Assembly (NCBI GenBank): GCA_030770545.1
Contig: CM061099.1
Location: 930,001-994,000, forward strand
Reading direction: 5' to 3'
DNA: 64,000 nt
DNA from: Macropodus opercularis
Lineage: Eukaryota > Chordata > Actinopteri > Anabantiformes > Osphronemidae
The first letter of the stretch is position 1. Each line of letters begins with the position of its first letter. This document shows positions 24,384 to 37,434 of the stretch, piece by piece. Below the pieces are notes generated by a model. It saw only the letters and a program-made list of their open reading frames with translations, had not been told where the DNA came from and made no database searches. The position numbers and the translations under genes were made by a program.

Positions 24384-26447
24384 AGCGTCGGAGCTGCACA
24401 AACTGAAACTGTCTGCAGAGATAACGATGATTCTGACCTGCTCCAGTAGATGAACACAGCGTCGTCTCCCATCATCCATGAGCTTCATTCTCCTTTCTCC
24501 TCGTTCTCATTTACGCCTTTGACGGCGATGAATCCTCAGACTCTGCAGCCAGTGAAACCTAAAATCACAGTGTTTGACTCAGACCAGGACAGAAGCTTCA
24601 CTGATGTTTCCAGGTTTTGTTGGTTACTCGATGTTTACAGGCAGCTTCAGGTTTTAACCAACTGGATCCTGTGGTTCTGGCTCAGACTTTATGCTGAAAT
24701 ATCTCTGCTTCCAGCTGAGTCTCTCCTTTATCGACGTCCAGCGCTGCCTTCATTCCCACTGCAGCAACGCTGGATCAGTGACTTCGTCCACATCCTGAAC
24801 ATCCGGCAGCTTCACAGCTGAAACATGTGAATCAATGTCAGCAGCTTCATCTGCTTCGTGTCTAAGCTGGAAACAGGAACCAAGCAGAAAACGAGCGAAG
24901 CTGCCGTTTAAGACAAGCAGCACTTTAATATAAAGGCAGAAAAACTGAATTTATGCATATTTACATATTACACAAACGTGAAGCAACTGAACTCAGACAC
25001 TAATCAAACCCGAGATTATTTCTTCACCTGAGCCCAGAAGAAAAAGGAAATAATGTGACAACCATTAGAACTGAACAGAACCATTAGATCTGGACAGAAC
25101 CTCTGAGCTCTGCTGCAGCGTTTTTATGTAAACACAACAATCTGACTAAAACGACATTTTGTTATTAAAGCAACATCTGAAATATTTATATTTTCAGATG
25201 AGCGTGTAGATAAATTTAATGGTATAGAAACAATCATTTATATTTAATCCATAACTTTCGACTGAAATGTGTAGAAATATGCAAGTGAAGCACCTTCGTG
25301 AGGCGTCTGTAGCTGCTGGACCTGATGGTTCTGTCAGTTCATTTATGCTAAAGTTGTTTCTACAGATTAACCAGAACAAACACAAACCACCTTTTACCGT
25401 TTTTTTAAAGATGGTAATTTTTTAATCAAGTTACTGTTTTTTATGCTGGACGTAACGAACAACTGGAGGAGCCTCCACTGAAGTAAAACCTCTGGAATCA
25501 CTGAGGACGGAATCGGTTCAATGAAGGACGACACTGTTTACGCTGAGCCAGAAGCTCAGACTGTGACGTCGGACACAAACTGATCTGAGACCTGATGTTG
25601 ACTCATGGAACTAAAGGCGTCAGATTAAATCTAGCAGAGCAGGAAACATTTCAATCATGTTGTAATGTTTAATATTTACTTGAACTGTAATGAAGTAAAA
25701 GTATAAAGTTACAGTTAAAGAACCTCAACATTAAGGGACTGAGTAGTTAGTGGTTAGTCTGGAGACAGAATTAATACTGTGAACTAGTTTACACATTATT
25801 CACACACACAGGTTGTTATTTACCATTTGTTTTTTTAAGTTATTAAAACTTGCTCAGTTCTTACCATCAGTAGTAAACTAAATAAATAGTAAATAATATA
25901 ATAATAATCCTGTTAAATGCACAGATTCTCTAAACATCATGAGAAAACACTGAGCTCAGCCAAAGATCTTTGTGAGGGAAGATGCTTCACTCCACACCAG
26001 TAAACTACGTCTTCACTTCACAGGGTCTTGTCCTGTAAAGGTCAAAGGTCATCTGTCTCCCAGGTCATGATGAGTATTTGCTGTAAATAGTTTGTTGTGT
26101 TAGCATGTGAACGTGATGTGAACGAGTGTAAACGTGTAAATACTCACATTTTTCCTACTCACTAAACAAACTGTTGTGATGAACATTAAACTATGAACTT
26201 TTATTGACTCTGTGTTTGTTTGACCACAAAAACTCCTGCAATAGACTGAAGATAATACAACACGTAATATAATAATGTAATACGATAATAGTACAAAATA
26301 AGATAAACTATTATAACCAACGTTCATAGACTGGGAACAGGAAACAACAATAACTCACCAGCATCATTAATAACAGATTCACAGAAAACACTGACACTGA
26401 CTAATTCAGATGAGTAAATATTTTTATCATTTTATTAACTAAATAAC
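24384..26447 (+). other. dock3 3' UTR and AT-rich downstream region
   Basis: After the stop at 24381-24383 the sequence becomes AT-rich from about 24900. I see no further coding exon. I could not fix the polyadenylation site: the candidates are ordinary AT-rich motifs and none stands out. Confidence 0.5.
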
Positions 26448-26930
26448 ATACCTTATTTTCTCATAAATCGGCCGTGCGCCTATTAATCCGCCTTATGTGT
26501 GACTGAGGTCCCAAATCTGTAAAAACGTTGCTATGCGACTTTGGTAAGTTCTTGATTGACTGTCGGACAATTTCCCGCGGACACAGGGATGTAATACGTC
26601 ATTATGATAAACGATAAATAAAGTAAAGAGACCGGATGTTTTTTTCCATCACCGTCCCTGTTAATCTGCGACTTCATGTGCGTCCATTTCATCGCTCCAG
26701 TGTAAAAGCAGGTGAAGCAAATGAATTGTCCTGGGAGGATTAACAAAGACTCAACCGCTGGACATTGGTGTAAACAGTTCAAATAGAAGTTGTGGCGAGG
26801 GAGCGATGGTTGACACCGAGACACACCTTTACTAAGACTGGAGGAAGATGAGGACTTTTTTAGCATGCGCTAATATGCTAGTACCCGTAATTGAGACTGT
26901 GCCTTATGGTGCGTAACATTCGGTAATGAC
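26448..26930. mobile_element. Probable pogo/Tigger-type non-autonomous DNA transposon remnant
   Basis: The left part (ATACCTTATTTTCTCATAA, then GCGCCTATTAATCCGCCTTA) and the right part (GTGCCTTATGGTGCG, then ACATTCGGTAATG) resemble the inverted ends of short elements common in fish that begin TACCGTATTTT and contain GCGCCTTAT motifs. It is about 480 bp with no transposase frame. The assignment rests on motif resemblance only. Confidence 0.4.
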
Positions 26931-27354
26931 AACACAGCTTATTTACCTTAAAAAACCATAAAAAGGTGGATATAAAAATATTGCTTTAAATAACAAAGTC
27001 AAAGTTTGAGCCTGTTTATTGTGACTCCCTGTATTTATGACTCAAATGCTGAAGCCTCTGCTTTATCATTTATTACGTGAATTAAAAGCTCAGATATTTG
27101 ATCTGGTATTTTATAAACCTCTTGACAACCATCGTCATCTCAACCAGCGTGAAACGATGCTGTAACCAAAACACTACATTGCTGAGTCTAATCCAACAGC
27201 AGAACCTGGAATAAATTTTTAACTCGCTTCACGTTCTCCAAACACAAACGTGTCTCCAATAACCACTAAAAACATCACCCACGTTTCAAATGAAATAAAT
27301 AACTGACCAGAGTCAGAAGCTGAACAACTACGGCTCAAACTCTCTGCTGCCCTG
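26931..27354. other. Intergenic, no feature recognised
   Basis: About 420 bp of AT-rich sequence between the DNA-transposon remnant and the Penelope-like remnant. I see no gene. Confidence 0.5.
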
Positions 27355-28450
27355 GTCAGTGCACAGCCTCCACAACCCAACTGCACCAGGCAGGAGAGGA
27401 GGGACTCACAGTCCTCAGCAGGGACGAAACCATCACCATACTGCTGGCGGACAAAACCACATCAATACAGTGGACAGCAACATCAGGTTCACCAGAGAAG
27501 ACACCAAAAACAACAGACTGGCCTTTCTGGACTGTGCAGTCATCAGAGGGAATGACGGCAGCTTGGAAATAGAAATCTACAGGAAACCCACCCACACAGA
27601 CCAAGACCTTCTGTTTGACTGAACCACAGAGCGGAGAACATTCCCACTTCCACTGTAGCCAAGAAGAAGGAGACCATGCATCTAAGGGCAGCTCTCAGGA
27701 CCTGTGGCCCCAGATGGGCCTTCAACAAAGCTGCGTCACGTCCCAGAACCAGGACAACAGAACAGCCTGACACCCAGAGCCAATGGAAGAACCTGGTCAT
27801 TCCCTACAAGTGTCTGAAAAGCTTAAAAGGATTTTTAGAAACTACAACATACGTCTACTTCAAACCCACCAACACCCTCAGACAGAAGCTTGTGCGTCCA
27901 AAGGACCCGACACCAAAACACAAGAGGAGCAACATAGTAAATGCAGTTCAATGCAGTGAAGAGTGCTCTGAACTATACATTGGTGAAACCAAACAGCCAT
28001 TACACAAGAGGATGAACCAGCAGAGGAGGAACAACACATCAGGACCAGTATCTGCCGTGTATCTCCACTTAAAAGACAAAGGCCAATGAAGACAACAACG
28101 TTCACATGGACAGAGCAGACAGGTGGTTTGAACGAGGCGTCAGAGAAGCTTTACATGTCCAGGTGAACAGCCCCTCTCTCAACAGAGGTGGAGGCCTCAG
28201 ACACAATTTGTCTCCCATTTACCTATGCCCAGGAAGATCAAGACCAGTTCACACGTCCCCACAAAGGAGACACTTAACGACCCTTTAATGGTTGTAGGAG
28301 GAGTCACGGTAGTTGAGGAGTCACCTACTCACTACCCTCACACCCCTCTGTTCACATAACCAACCCATTCTACACAGTGTGAAGTGAAACCAACTGGAGG
28401 ATAAATCTGTGTCTCTACAAACTTTAAGCCAGGACTCAACTTTCGGATCT
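27355..28450 (+). pseudogene. Decayed Penelope-like retroelement: end of RT plus GIY-YIG endonuclease
   Basis: Three short open pieces in different frames fit one protein of the Penelope-like type. The first (to about 27620) has IRFTREDTKNNRLAFLDCAV and EIEIYRKPTHTDQDLLFD, typical of the end of the reverse transcriptase. The second (27676-28089) has HLRAALRTCG, then CSELYIGETKQPLHKRM with the YIG of a GIY-YIG nuclease. The third (28106-28288) has DRWFERGVREALHV and SLNRGGGLRHNLSP, containing the nuclease's Glu region. Frame breaks and internal losses show it is inactive. The 3' part resembles the element in dock3 intron 6. Confidence 0.75.
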
Positions 28451-29233
28451 AAAGTTTCTGGATTCAGATCTAGTCACAAGCTGAGGCCACGGCTCGGTCC
28501 AAAAAAAGTGAAAAATCGTTTCCCAGTAACAGTATATTTTGCTCATATTGCTTAGACATAATTTGAGCTATTTAAACAGTTAAAAGTTCAGCAGAACCGA
28601 CTTTCATTGTAATTTTTAATATTTACAAACACACAACCATATAAATCTCGACATAACATGAAACAGACATTGGTTCATTTTCTTAAGAAGTAGTGAAGCT
28701 GAGTCCAGCTGCTACTGGATGAGAGATGAGCTGGAATCAGGACCTTAACCAGTGACATCAAATAATCACAAGATATTTACAGTAACAGACACGGCGTCGT
28801 TAAATATAAAAAAAATTAATCACATTTTCCAATTCGACTATGAGGCTGTTGACTCACACATATATTAGACACTGTTTTCCAAACATTACTATACATATTA
28901 ATATATACAAATAAAAAAACATTCAATAATTCACAACATATTTTCTTTGAAAAATAAAACTGCCTTCTGTAAAAATGTACTGTACATAGTTCTGTATTGC
29001 AATATAACAAACATCACTCATAACAAAATTGCTATGAAGCACCAGCAGTGACTGCACCAGGCCAGTAATTAGTCTTTAGTTGGTCAAACTAGCTTTGATA
29101 ATCCCTCAGTGACTTAAAAAAACTCTTGGACATGATTGTATCAGCGAGTCCTGCACATGGATCCATATATAGCTGCTGCTGTCAATGACCGTTTAACATC
29201 TTAAAAGGCACAGGTGCAAACACACACGCAAAC
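28451..29233 (-). other. 3' flank / 3' UTR of Ig gene A
   Basis: AT-rich sequence downstream (on the minus strand) of the stop of gene A. A possible ATTAAA signal on the minus strand lies at about 28615-28620. Nothing else is recognised. Confidence 0.35.
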
Positions 29234-32200
29234 CTATACAGATTCTGGCACGAGACACATTGAGGCACCGTTGTTGGAACTTCTCACTGGTACTTGATCA
29301 CCTGAAAGACAGAAATAACAGATTACTGGAGATTCCAAACGTAACTAAATGATTGGATCATCTTTCAACCTGTTGGCTGTGTCTGTGATTAACTATTATA
29401 GAGACACTAGAAGGTTACCATCTGGTATTCACACCTACCTTTCTTCCGTTTCCTGACTAAGAGAACAAAACCTGCAGGTACTGCAAGAGTCAGAGCTCCA
29501 ACAAAAACTCCAGCAAGAAATCCAGCCACATATCCAGAGTTGTCATCAAACAGTTTCTCTGAAACCAAAATCACGAAAACATTCAGTACGTGAGCAGGTG
29601 TTTGTTTTTAATGTAGACTAAGAACATCTGGGGTGTCTGTGCTTCAAACCGATTCTCACCTGGTACAGTGATGCTTTTATTGACGACGTGGCCGATCTTT
29701 TCCTGCTTGACTTCACAGTAGAAACGGTTGCTGGTCGTCTTGGTCACGGTCGTTTGGAGGACAACGCTGTAGCGGCCTCCTCTCTCTGAGACCTGCGGCT
29801 CCTCGGCAGGAAGGACGTTTGCATCGCAGTCCTTCCACAGCAGTGTCGGCTTTGGAAACGCACACTGAACCACACACTGCAGCAGTACTCCTGCCTCTGT
29901 GACGTCAGCCATCGTGATGAACGGGTCTGATGCTGCACCTGTAAAGAAAACAGTGAATGAGAGGAAATTACTCCTGGAATATTGTTGTTGATCTGATCTG
30001 TAAGTATTTAGAGTCAACTACACAGAGAAAAGCAGAGAGTTAAAGGTTTCTCTATTCAGTCTTTACCTCACGTTTCCTAGACTCGACACTGACTCACATT
30101 ATTTACCTTAAAGACCAGTCAGGAGAAATCTGTGGTGAGTCCTGATGCTGATGATGTCACTGATTTCACATTTGCAAACTACAGGCTTTACACCACGTTC
30201 AAGTGATTCTACCAATAAATCAGTGGGGCCATGTGGAACATACAGATCGGTGGCACAGATCAGACAGAACGCTTGACAACATACAGAGGTCAGCGACATC
30301 ATCACTCACCTGAGATTTCTCCTGAGCGATCCTTAAAGACAGGTTCTAAAAGGCAGAAACGGAAACAAGAAAATAACTGACGTTCAGGCAACACAAACCA
30401 GAGCTTTACTACAGATGCTACAAGGACAAACAGCAGTGGAAGAATCAGGACAGAGAAGACGAACGTGCAAAAGGCTTTGACATTAATTCAGAGGTTTAAA
30501 AGAAAGGGGGAAAAAGGAAGAACGGTTTTCCATCCTCAAGCATAAAGAAATATCAATAAACAAACTGTTTTTTTTCCACAAAGAAATTCACACAGGACAC
30601 ATTCAGAGCCACAGGCAGCACAATGAGACCACTAGTCATCATTGATGTAGTTCAGACAGGACATAGACGTTTAGTAAAAGCAGAAGCAGAGAAGTCAGTT
30701 ACCGCAGAGAAGATTAACAGAGGATCCTAAAGACAGCTACAGGAGACAAACAACAGGAGATCAGCTGTCAGAAAACGGACGCTTCTACTCTGTTTAGTGC
30801 TGAGGTGATGGAGTCAGACTGGACTGAACATGAGAAGATGGTTCTGATGTTTGTATTTCACCTTCATTTCAATTACAGACAAATCATTAGAACATCAAAC
30901 TAATGATTAAAAACAGTGAAATTATAACTTGGTAAAAGTTAAATTGCTGCATTGAATTGAATTAGACTGAACATGTTTATCTAATCCTAGTGTCAATGTT
31001 TACTGTTAAGACTGGACAAAAAAAATATTTACACTGAACTCGCTGACAAACTATACATCAGGAGTTAACTTAATCTACTCACCAACAACAAGGTTGATTT
31101 TGAAAAGCTGTCTTGGAGTCATACGTGGGAAAACACAGGTGTAGTTGCCGCTGTCTTCTATCTTTGTATTAGTGATGATGATTGAGGCGTTACCGAACTT
31201 CAGCTGGTCTGAGTAATGTGACACTCGACCTTTGAACTGCTCATCTTGACCTGGTAAACCGTTGTTGTAATGTGTACCATTCTCATACATGAACACCTCC
31301 TCCTGTCCATCTTTCTTCCAGTCAAACAGTTTTTCTACGATGTTCTCCTTGGTGCTGATGGAGCAGGGTAAGACGACGTCTTCTCCCTCTTCAGCAACCA
31401 CAACACGTGGTCCTGAAAGACACACGTTGCTTGTTAACTGTGTTATAACTCAGTGAAACATTATTAGTTTTGCAGTATGTTGCATGTCTTTGATTCTTCT
31501 GGAACATTTTTTCAACCATCTACTGGGTCGACCTGTGTTTTAAAATAAAGACAATAATGTCACTGTTCACGTTTATCTATGTGGGTCAGGACAGATCACT
31601 GCACAACTAAAGATTAGAGTATGTTCAGTTATGAATATTGTCATTAGATCTTCGTTATTAGATTAACGCCACACAACAGCAGTCAGGGCTAAATTCTAGC
31701 GTTAGTAAACAACCAACCACCCTGTAAATGTTAGTATCTAAATAGCAGATAACACGTCTCCCCACAAAATGTAATAACGGTGGAAATATCATGAAACTAA
31801 ATAAATAGTGGGGCTATTTACACATGAAGACATCTCTCATCTTCAGCCAGCTAGCTAACCTGGCTAGCTAGCAGCCAGCTAGCGTCTGGGTGTCTATTTA
31901 CAGCTTCGTAACAAAGTGTGACACAAATTATTTGTCATGGTTGTATTGACCTTCTTGTTCTATCGCAACTATCCGGCAGCGATTATACCACGTCTGGATC
32001 TTTACACTGACAGAGCTGGTGGACAATGTTGTGTAGCTAAGAATGTTCACAGCAGCAGCTTGTGATCTCACGTACAAAATGTAACACACGTTTACTTTCT
32101 TACCGGTTTCATGTCCACTTGTTCTTCCAGACAACAAGTTGTTTAGATGGAGCAAGAAGCAAAAGCACAGACTCAGCCGGGTATTAAATCCAAGAGACAT
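29234..32200 (-). CDS. Ig gene A: B7/butyrophilin-like type I membrane protein, 317 residues
   Basis: Seven minus-strand coding exons: 32104-32200 (signal peptide MSLGFNTRLSLCFCFLLH), 31083-31412 (IgV), 30703-30726 (24-bp linker), 30310-30345 (36-bp linker), 29660-29938 (IgC), 29439-29558 (transmembrane) and 29234-29301 (tail). All internal junctions are phase 1 and the total of 954 nt divides by three. The IgV has LPCSIS, the core Trp in FDWKKDG, and DSGNYTC. The IgC has LLQCVVQC, LLWKD and RFYCEV. The membrane exon has VAGFLAGVFVGALTLAV followed by RKRKK, then a 22-residue tail. Such proteins sit on immune-cell surfaces and act as co-stimulatory or inhibitory ligands. The exact ligand or orthologue cannot be named from sequence alone; CD276-, VTCN1- or HHLA2-like annotations are possible. 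Confidence 0.82.
31413..32103 (-). other. Gene A intron 1 with a GCTAGC-rich palindromic stretch
   Basis: At about 31846-31884 the motifs CAGCTAGCTAACC and TGGCTAGCTAGCAG form a dense set of overlapping palindromes. I see no other feature in this 691-bp intron. Confidence 0.5.
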
Positions 32201-32555
32201 CGTGTTTTGTGAACAAAACATCGTGAATTAAACCGTAAAAGCTACAGCTACGTCTTCTTCTTCTTCTTCTTCTTCCTTCTTCTTCTTCGAGTATTATGGC
32301 GGGTGGCATCCAGTGATAAGGTGCATTACCGCCACCTACTATGCTGGAGTGTGGATCAAGGTTGCAGGAGGAGAAAAAAAAACTACACTCTACTTATTAG
32401 TCCCGTGTTTTTCAGAAATGTCAGTAATGTTCTGTGACTCCCTGATTGACTGAGTATGTGCTTTAAATCTAATACCTGTGTTCCCTGTGCTTCCAGTGAT
32501 CGCTCCATTGTCTCCCTCTCTGACCTATATGCCTGACAGTGACATAGCACGTCCT

Positions 32556-35500
32556 CTATTGACTCCTCTGATTCACAAAATTACACAGACTCGTCTGGTG
32601 TTTCCCTATTTGATGCAGTGACTTATTCAGCTTTGTGTGCCCTGGTCTTAACCGTGATATTACCTTGTCCTCCTTTGTGTTTTCTACTGTTGCCCTCATT
32701 TTCCACACGTCCTTCTGAATGTTATAGAGATGTCTGCCTGTTTTTCCCATGTCCCAGTTGTGTTGCCATTTTCTGAAGATTTTACTTTTAATTATGGATT
32801 TTGCTTCTGCCTTGCTGAGAGAGATGTCCATGGTAATGTCCTGTTTGCTTGTTTCCTTTGCCAGTGAATCTGCCTTTTCATTCCCTTCTATTCCTGTGTG
32901 GGCTGGTATCCACATAAGGGTAACTGCTATTTTTAACGTTTGTATTCTGAACAGAGTTTCATATATTTCATTGACTATATCCTGTCTACTTTGGGATGAG
33001 AAGGTTTTTATAGATATTAACGCTGAGCTGGAGTCTGAGCACATAATGACTTTAAATGGTTTGGTTTGTTCTACCCACTGTAAAGCTGCTGTAATGGCCA
33101 ACAGTTCTACTGTGTACACGGCGAGATGGTCTGATGTTCTTCGGTTTACAGAGACTTGAAGAGCTGGAACGGTGAATCCATAACCTGTAGTTCCTGTGCT
33201 TGGATCCTTGGATCCATCTGTATAAACCTCCACATAACCCTTGTACACTGATCGAAGCCTTTCCTCCACCCTGGTGCAGACCCCGACTCTTTCAGATGGT
33301 GATTGTTGTCTAGAAGGTACAAATCAACTGACACCTGCGGCAATAACCATGGAGGCGTTACTGTCAGAGACACCGTGGGAGAGATTGTTCTCTGGTGTAA
33401 ACCCATTTCTCCAGCAACTGCAGTGCTGCTCCATATACAACATTTACTCCTGCCTCTCTCACTCTCTGCTGGGAGCCAGTGATGAAACTACTGGGTTTCT
33501 AGCCTCTGTTTGTCCTTTTAGGCCTGTCCAATAATTCATCAGGAGCTGCTGATGTCTGAGGCTCATTGACTCTTCTCCCATCTCTACATGCAGAGCATTA
33601 ATAGGTGTGGACTTCATCGCACCACAACACAGTCTCAGTGCTTGTGTCTGCACTACCTCCAACTTCTGTAGTGATGTTTTCGCTGCTGACCCGTATGCAA
33701 AACTCCCGTAATCCAGGACCGATCTGATCAGTGCTACATAGATGTTTTTCATAGCTCCTCTGCTTGCTCCCCATTCTGACCCAGACAGACACCTCATAAC
33801 ATTTATCACCTTCTTACACTTCTTAGCCACATTATTGATATGCTCATTCCAATTCAGTTTTACTGAACCATACTCCCAAAAACTTAAATGTTTTTATTTG
33901 TTCGATTATTTGTCCATACATCTGAATCTCTACACCTTTGATTTCTTTCTTCTTCTTGGAAAACATTAGTGTTTTGGTTTTTCCTACTGAGAATTTAAAT
34001 CCCCACGAATATGACCACTCTTCTACTACCTTAACTGCCTCTTGTATCTTTTGGATAATGTGAGTAATATTTTTCCCCTTTTTCCACAGTGCTCCATCAT
34101 CTGCAAACAGAGATCGGCTTATATCACTTGGCACTTGTGCAAAAACATCATTTATCATGATGGAAAACAGTACTGGACTAATGACGCTGCCCTGAGGGAA
34201 CCATTATCTACTAAATACTTAGCCGACATGTTCGTTCCAATTCTAACCTGGATAAATCTGTTGAATAAGAAATCCCTTATCCAATTAAACGTTCTTCCTG
34301 AAATACCAATAGTATTTAACTTAATCATGAGTCCCTCCTTCCAAACCATGTCATAAGCTTTCTCTACATCAAAGAAAACAGCTATAACTGATTCTTTATC
34401 CACCTGTGCTTTCCTGATTTCATTTTCAAGGCATATTATTGGGTCCATGGTGCCTCTGCCTCTTCTGAATCCACTCTGGTAAGGGGAAATAATTCCCTTT
34501 TTTTCCAAATAATAGGTCAGTCTGTCAGTAACCATCCTTTCCATTATCTTACACAAGTGTGATGTCAGTGCTATTGGCCTGTAACTTCCCGGATGTGATG
34601 GATCTTTCCCTGGTTTCCTAATAGGTATAATTACTGCTTCCTTCCAAGCACTAGGCAATTTCCCCTCCTCCCATACTTTATTATACAGACCCAGGAGTTT
34701 CACAGACGCTAGTGACCCTAGATGTTTTAACATTATATAACAGATGTCATCCTTTCCAGGAGACGTCATTCCAGATCTTATTAATGCTCTGGTCATTTCT
34801 ACCATCGTGAATGGCAGATCCATGACACTATCGTCTGCTGCATGTCTTCCTAGATCTCCATCGTGAGCTGCTCTAGTCCTCAGCCTTCCATTCACACCCT
34901 CTCTAGTCTAATTGTGAGAACTATGAATTTCAACAAGTTCCTTTTCTATCATTTCTGCTTTATCCTTATCCGTTACTGCTATTTCCTCTTCTCTCTTTAA
35001 ATCTGGGTATTGATACTCCTTCCTAATTCCTCTCATTTTCCTAATCATTCCCCAAACATCGCCCACTGGAGTTGTTCTTCCTATTTTATCACAAAAACTC
35101 TGCCAACTCTGCTTCTTCGCTGTTCGTATTGTTTTCCTCACTCTTGCTTGGGCCTTCTTATATTCCATTAAATTCACAAAGTTATGAGTTCTTTTTAATA
35201 TTCTTAGTGCTTTATTCCTTTCTTTAACTGCTACGCTGCACTCATCCATCCACCAGGGAACTGCTTTCCGTTTCATTCTTCCTTTACTCTTAGGAACACA
35301 CTGATTAGCGGCTTCTACTATTGTTCTTTTGATTTTTCCCTCAATCTCCTTAATATCCTCATTTAGATCTATTTTGCACATTTCTCTCTCACAGATATAT
35401 GTAAACTATTCCCATCTTGCCCTATTAAATAACCACTTCCCAGTTGTTTCCTTTTCCCTTTTATTTTTCACCAACCCTATATTACAGAAAATTGGAAAGT

Positions 35501-36112
35501 GATCGCTACCTAGTGCTGTTTCTTCCATCACATCCCATTCACTTCTCCCACCTAGGTTTCTACTCACCAACATTAGATCCAGTACTGATGTGTTCCCTGT
35601 GTGCACATCTATCCTAGTTCCCCTGCCATCATTCAAGCAAACCATATGCAATTCCTCCAACAGTTCTTCTATAACTTCTCCATTTTTGTCTGTGCTAAGT
35701 CCTCCCCACAATATGCTATGAGCATTAAAGTCCCCACATACCAACACCCTGTCATCACCCATACCTTCAATGTGCATTAATGCCTCCAGACTTAATCTTC
35801 TACAAGGATTATAAAAATTAACTATTACCATTTTTCCCTCACCTGTCCATATCTCCACCACCACATATTCCTGTTCACCCCCTGTGCTAACCTCTCTAAA
35901 TGAAATATGTTCTTTAATAAACGTTGCACATCCTCCTTCCTGTCACATCTGACCAAAGCATATCCATCCATTCTGAAGTCTAGTTGGGGTCTTAACCACG
36001 TTTCCTGAACACACATCACATCTGGTCTGAATGGCAAATCATCTATATATTTCCTAAATTCCAGTCCATTGGCTAACAAACTTCTCGCATTGCATTGTAG
36101 CAATAGAACCAT
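32556..36112 (-). pseudogene. Broken LINE ORF2: endonuclease, reverse transcriptase, RNase H
   Basis: Read on the minus strand: endonuclease pieces at 35825-36112 (LLLQCNARSL, CVQETWL) and 35406-35864 (GDFNAHS, GSDHFPI), a linker piece at 34908-35381, RT pieces at 34155-34895 (SYRPIALTSHLCKIMER, FFDVEKAYD) and 33844-34158 (SLFADDGALW, the catalytic FADD box), 33459-33830, and RNase H at 32556-33269 (YTDGSKD, AVYTVELLAI, CSDSSSAL, WIPAHTGIEGNEKADSLA). All catalytic signatures remain. At least three frameshifts or stops separate the pieces, for example just before the FADD segment at about 34155-34200. Confidence 0.85.
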
Positions 36113-36342
36113 ATTTACTCCTGTCCTGTTCTGGAATGTTCCTGACTTGACTGGAGACTGAGTTCATGCCTCACCTTCTCCCAAGTCAGTCCTCTGATGT
36201 CTAAATGCTGAGCTGCTGCTTTAACAATTATTTGGATTCTCTCTGTTTTAGACTTTACTTCCATGGTGGCATTAAATACTCCTGCAATAAAAGTTTTTTC
36301 CATTCTACTGTGATCTTCCCTTCCTCTGCCTGCACTGATTCT

Positions 36343-37434
36343 CTATCTATTTGTCTTCCTGCCTCTTCGTCCTCCATTTATGTCTCTTTGGTTCACTCTT
36401 TTCGCCGCCTCTGCATAAGTGATCTTATTCAAAACTTTCACCTGTTGAATCTCCCTTTCTCGTCTCATGACTTCACACCCTCCGTAAGCAACACTGTGAC
36501 TTCCTCCACAGTTACAGCACTTAGGTCGCTGCCTCCGGTCACACTGCCCGTAATCATGGTCTTCTCCACATCTCGCACATCTCCGCCTTCCTTTGCAAGC
36601 TGCAGCTGTATGTCCAAACCTTTGACAGTGATAGCATCTCAGTGGTTTCGGTACATATTCCCTAACGCTGTAGCTCAGATATCCTAATGTGACTCTATTG
36701 GGGAGCACTTCCTCATCAAAATCAATCACAACAGATTCTCCATCGGTTCTCACTCCCTCCCGGTTCACCTGTATCCTCCGGACTCCTTTTACTCTTCCTC
36801 CTTTTAGGTTAGCTTTGATTTCGTCTACAGTTACACCAACCGGAACTCCCCATATCACTCCCTTACGCCAATTGCTTCCATTTCCCACACAACTTGAACT
36901 CACCACTTTATTTTTTCCTATTTCTTTCAGTTTTTCAGCTCGTTGTCTTTGTTCTTCATCTCTACAAATTAACAGTAAATTACCATCCCTCAACACCTTC
37001 GCCATATGTATGTCACCGACCTGATTATTTAATACCGTTGTTAGTTTGACCGGACTCATTGTCGCTACCCCCTTCCCTTCCGCAAATCTCAGAATGATCT
37101 TGAATTCGTTATCTTTCCTTTCTCTTCCCTCATTCGCGTCACCTTTGCTACTTTTAATCTTTTTCGGCCAATCGCTACCAGCATCGTCTCCTCTTTTCTC
37201 CTTAATTCTATAATTTCTTTGGCTAACATCCATACCATCGTCTCTTTCCTCTAACTCTAATTCTCCCCACTCTGATCCATTCACAGCATAGCTATGCCTG
37301 CCCGCCACTACTTTCTTCCACTCATTAGTCTTTTCCATCCTACTCCGACTTCCCATGGTTGGATGTTCCCTGGTTCGTTCTCTCTCTCCGCAGCTCATTT
37401 GTTTCTCTGAGCTGCGGCTCCGAGAGCGGCCCAT
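36343..37434 (-). CDS. LINE ORF1, gag-like RNA-binding protein with three CCHC-type zinc knuckles
   Basis: 363 codons open from ATG at 37434. The N-terminus is rich in Arg/Ser and charged residues. The C-terminal third carries zinc-knuckle motifs in tandem (CYHCQRFGHTAAAC, CARCGEDHDYGQC, CCNCGGSHSVAYGGC), as in ORF1 proteins of I and related LINE clades, which coat the element RNA. A further piece in another frame (36115-36303) probably encodes the original C-terminus, so this ORF may be truncated by a frameshift near 36345. Confidence 0.8.
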   Translation of the reverse strand: MGRSRSRSSEKQMSCGERERTREHPTMGSRSRMEKTNEWKKVVAGRHSYAVNGSEWGELELEERDDGMDVSQRNYRIKEKRGDDAGSDWPKKIKSSKGDANEGRERKDNEFKIILRFAEGKGVATMSPVKLTTVLNNQVGDIHMAKVLRDGNLLLICRDEEQRQRAEKLKEIGKNKVVSSSCVGNGSNWRKGVIWGVPVGVTVDEIKANLKGGRVKGVRRIQVNREGVRTDGESVVIDFDEEVLPNRVTLGYLSYSVREYVPKPLRCYHCQRFGHTAAACKGRRRCARCGEDHDYGQCDRRQRPKCCNCGGSHSVAYGGCEVMRREREIQQVKVLNKITYAEAAKRVNQRDINGGRRGRKTNR

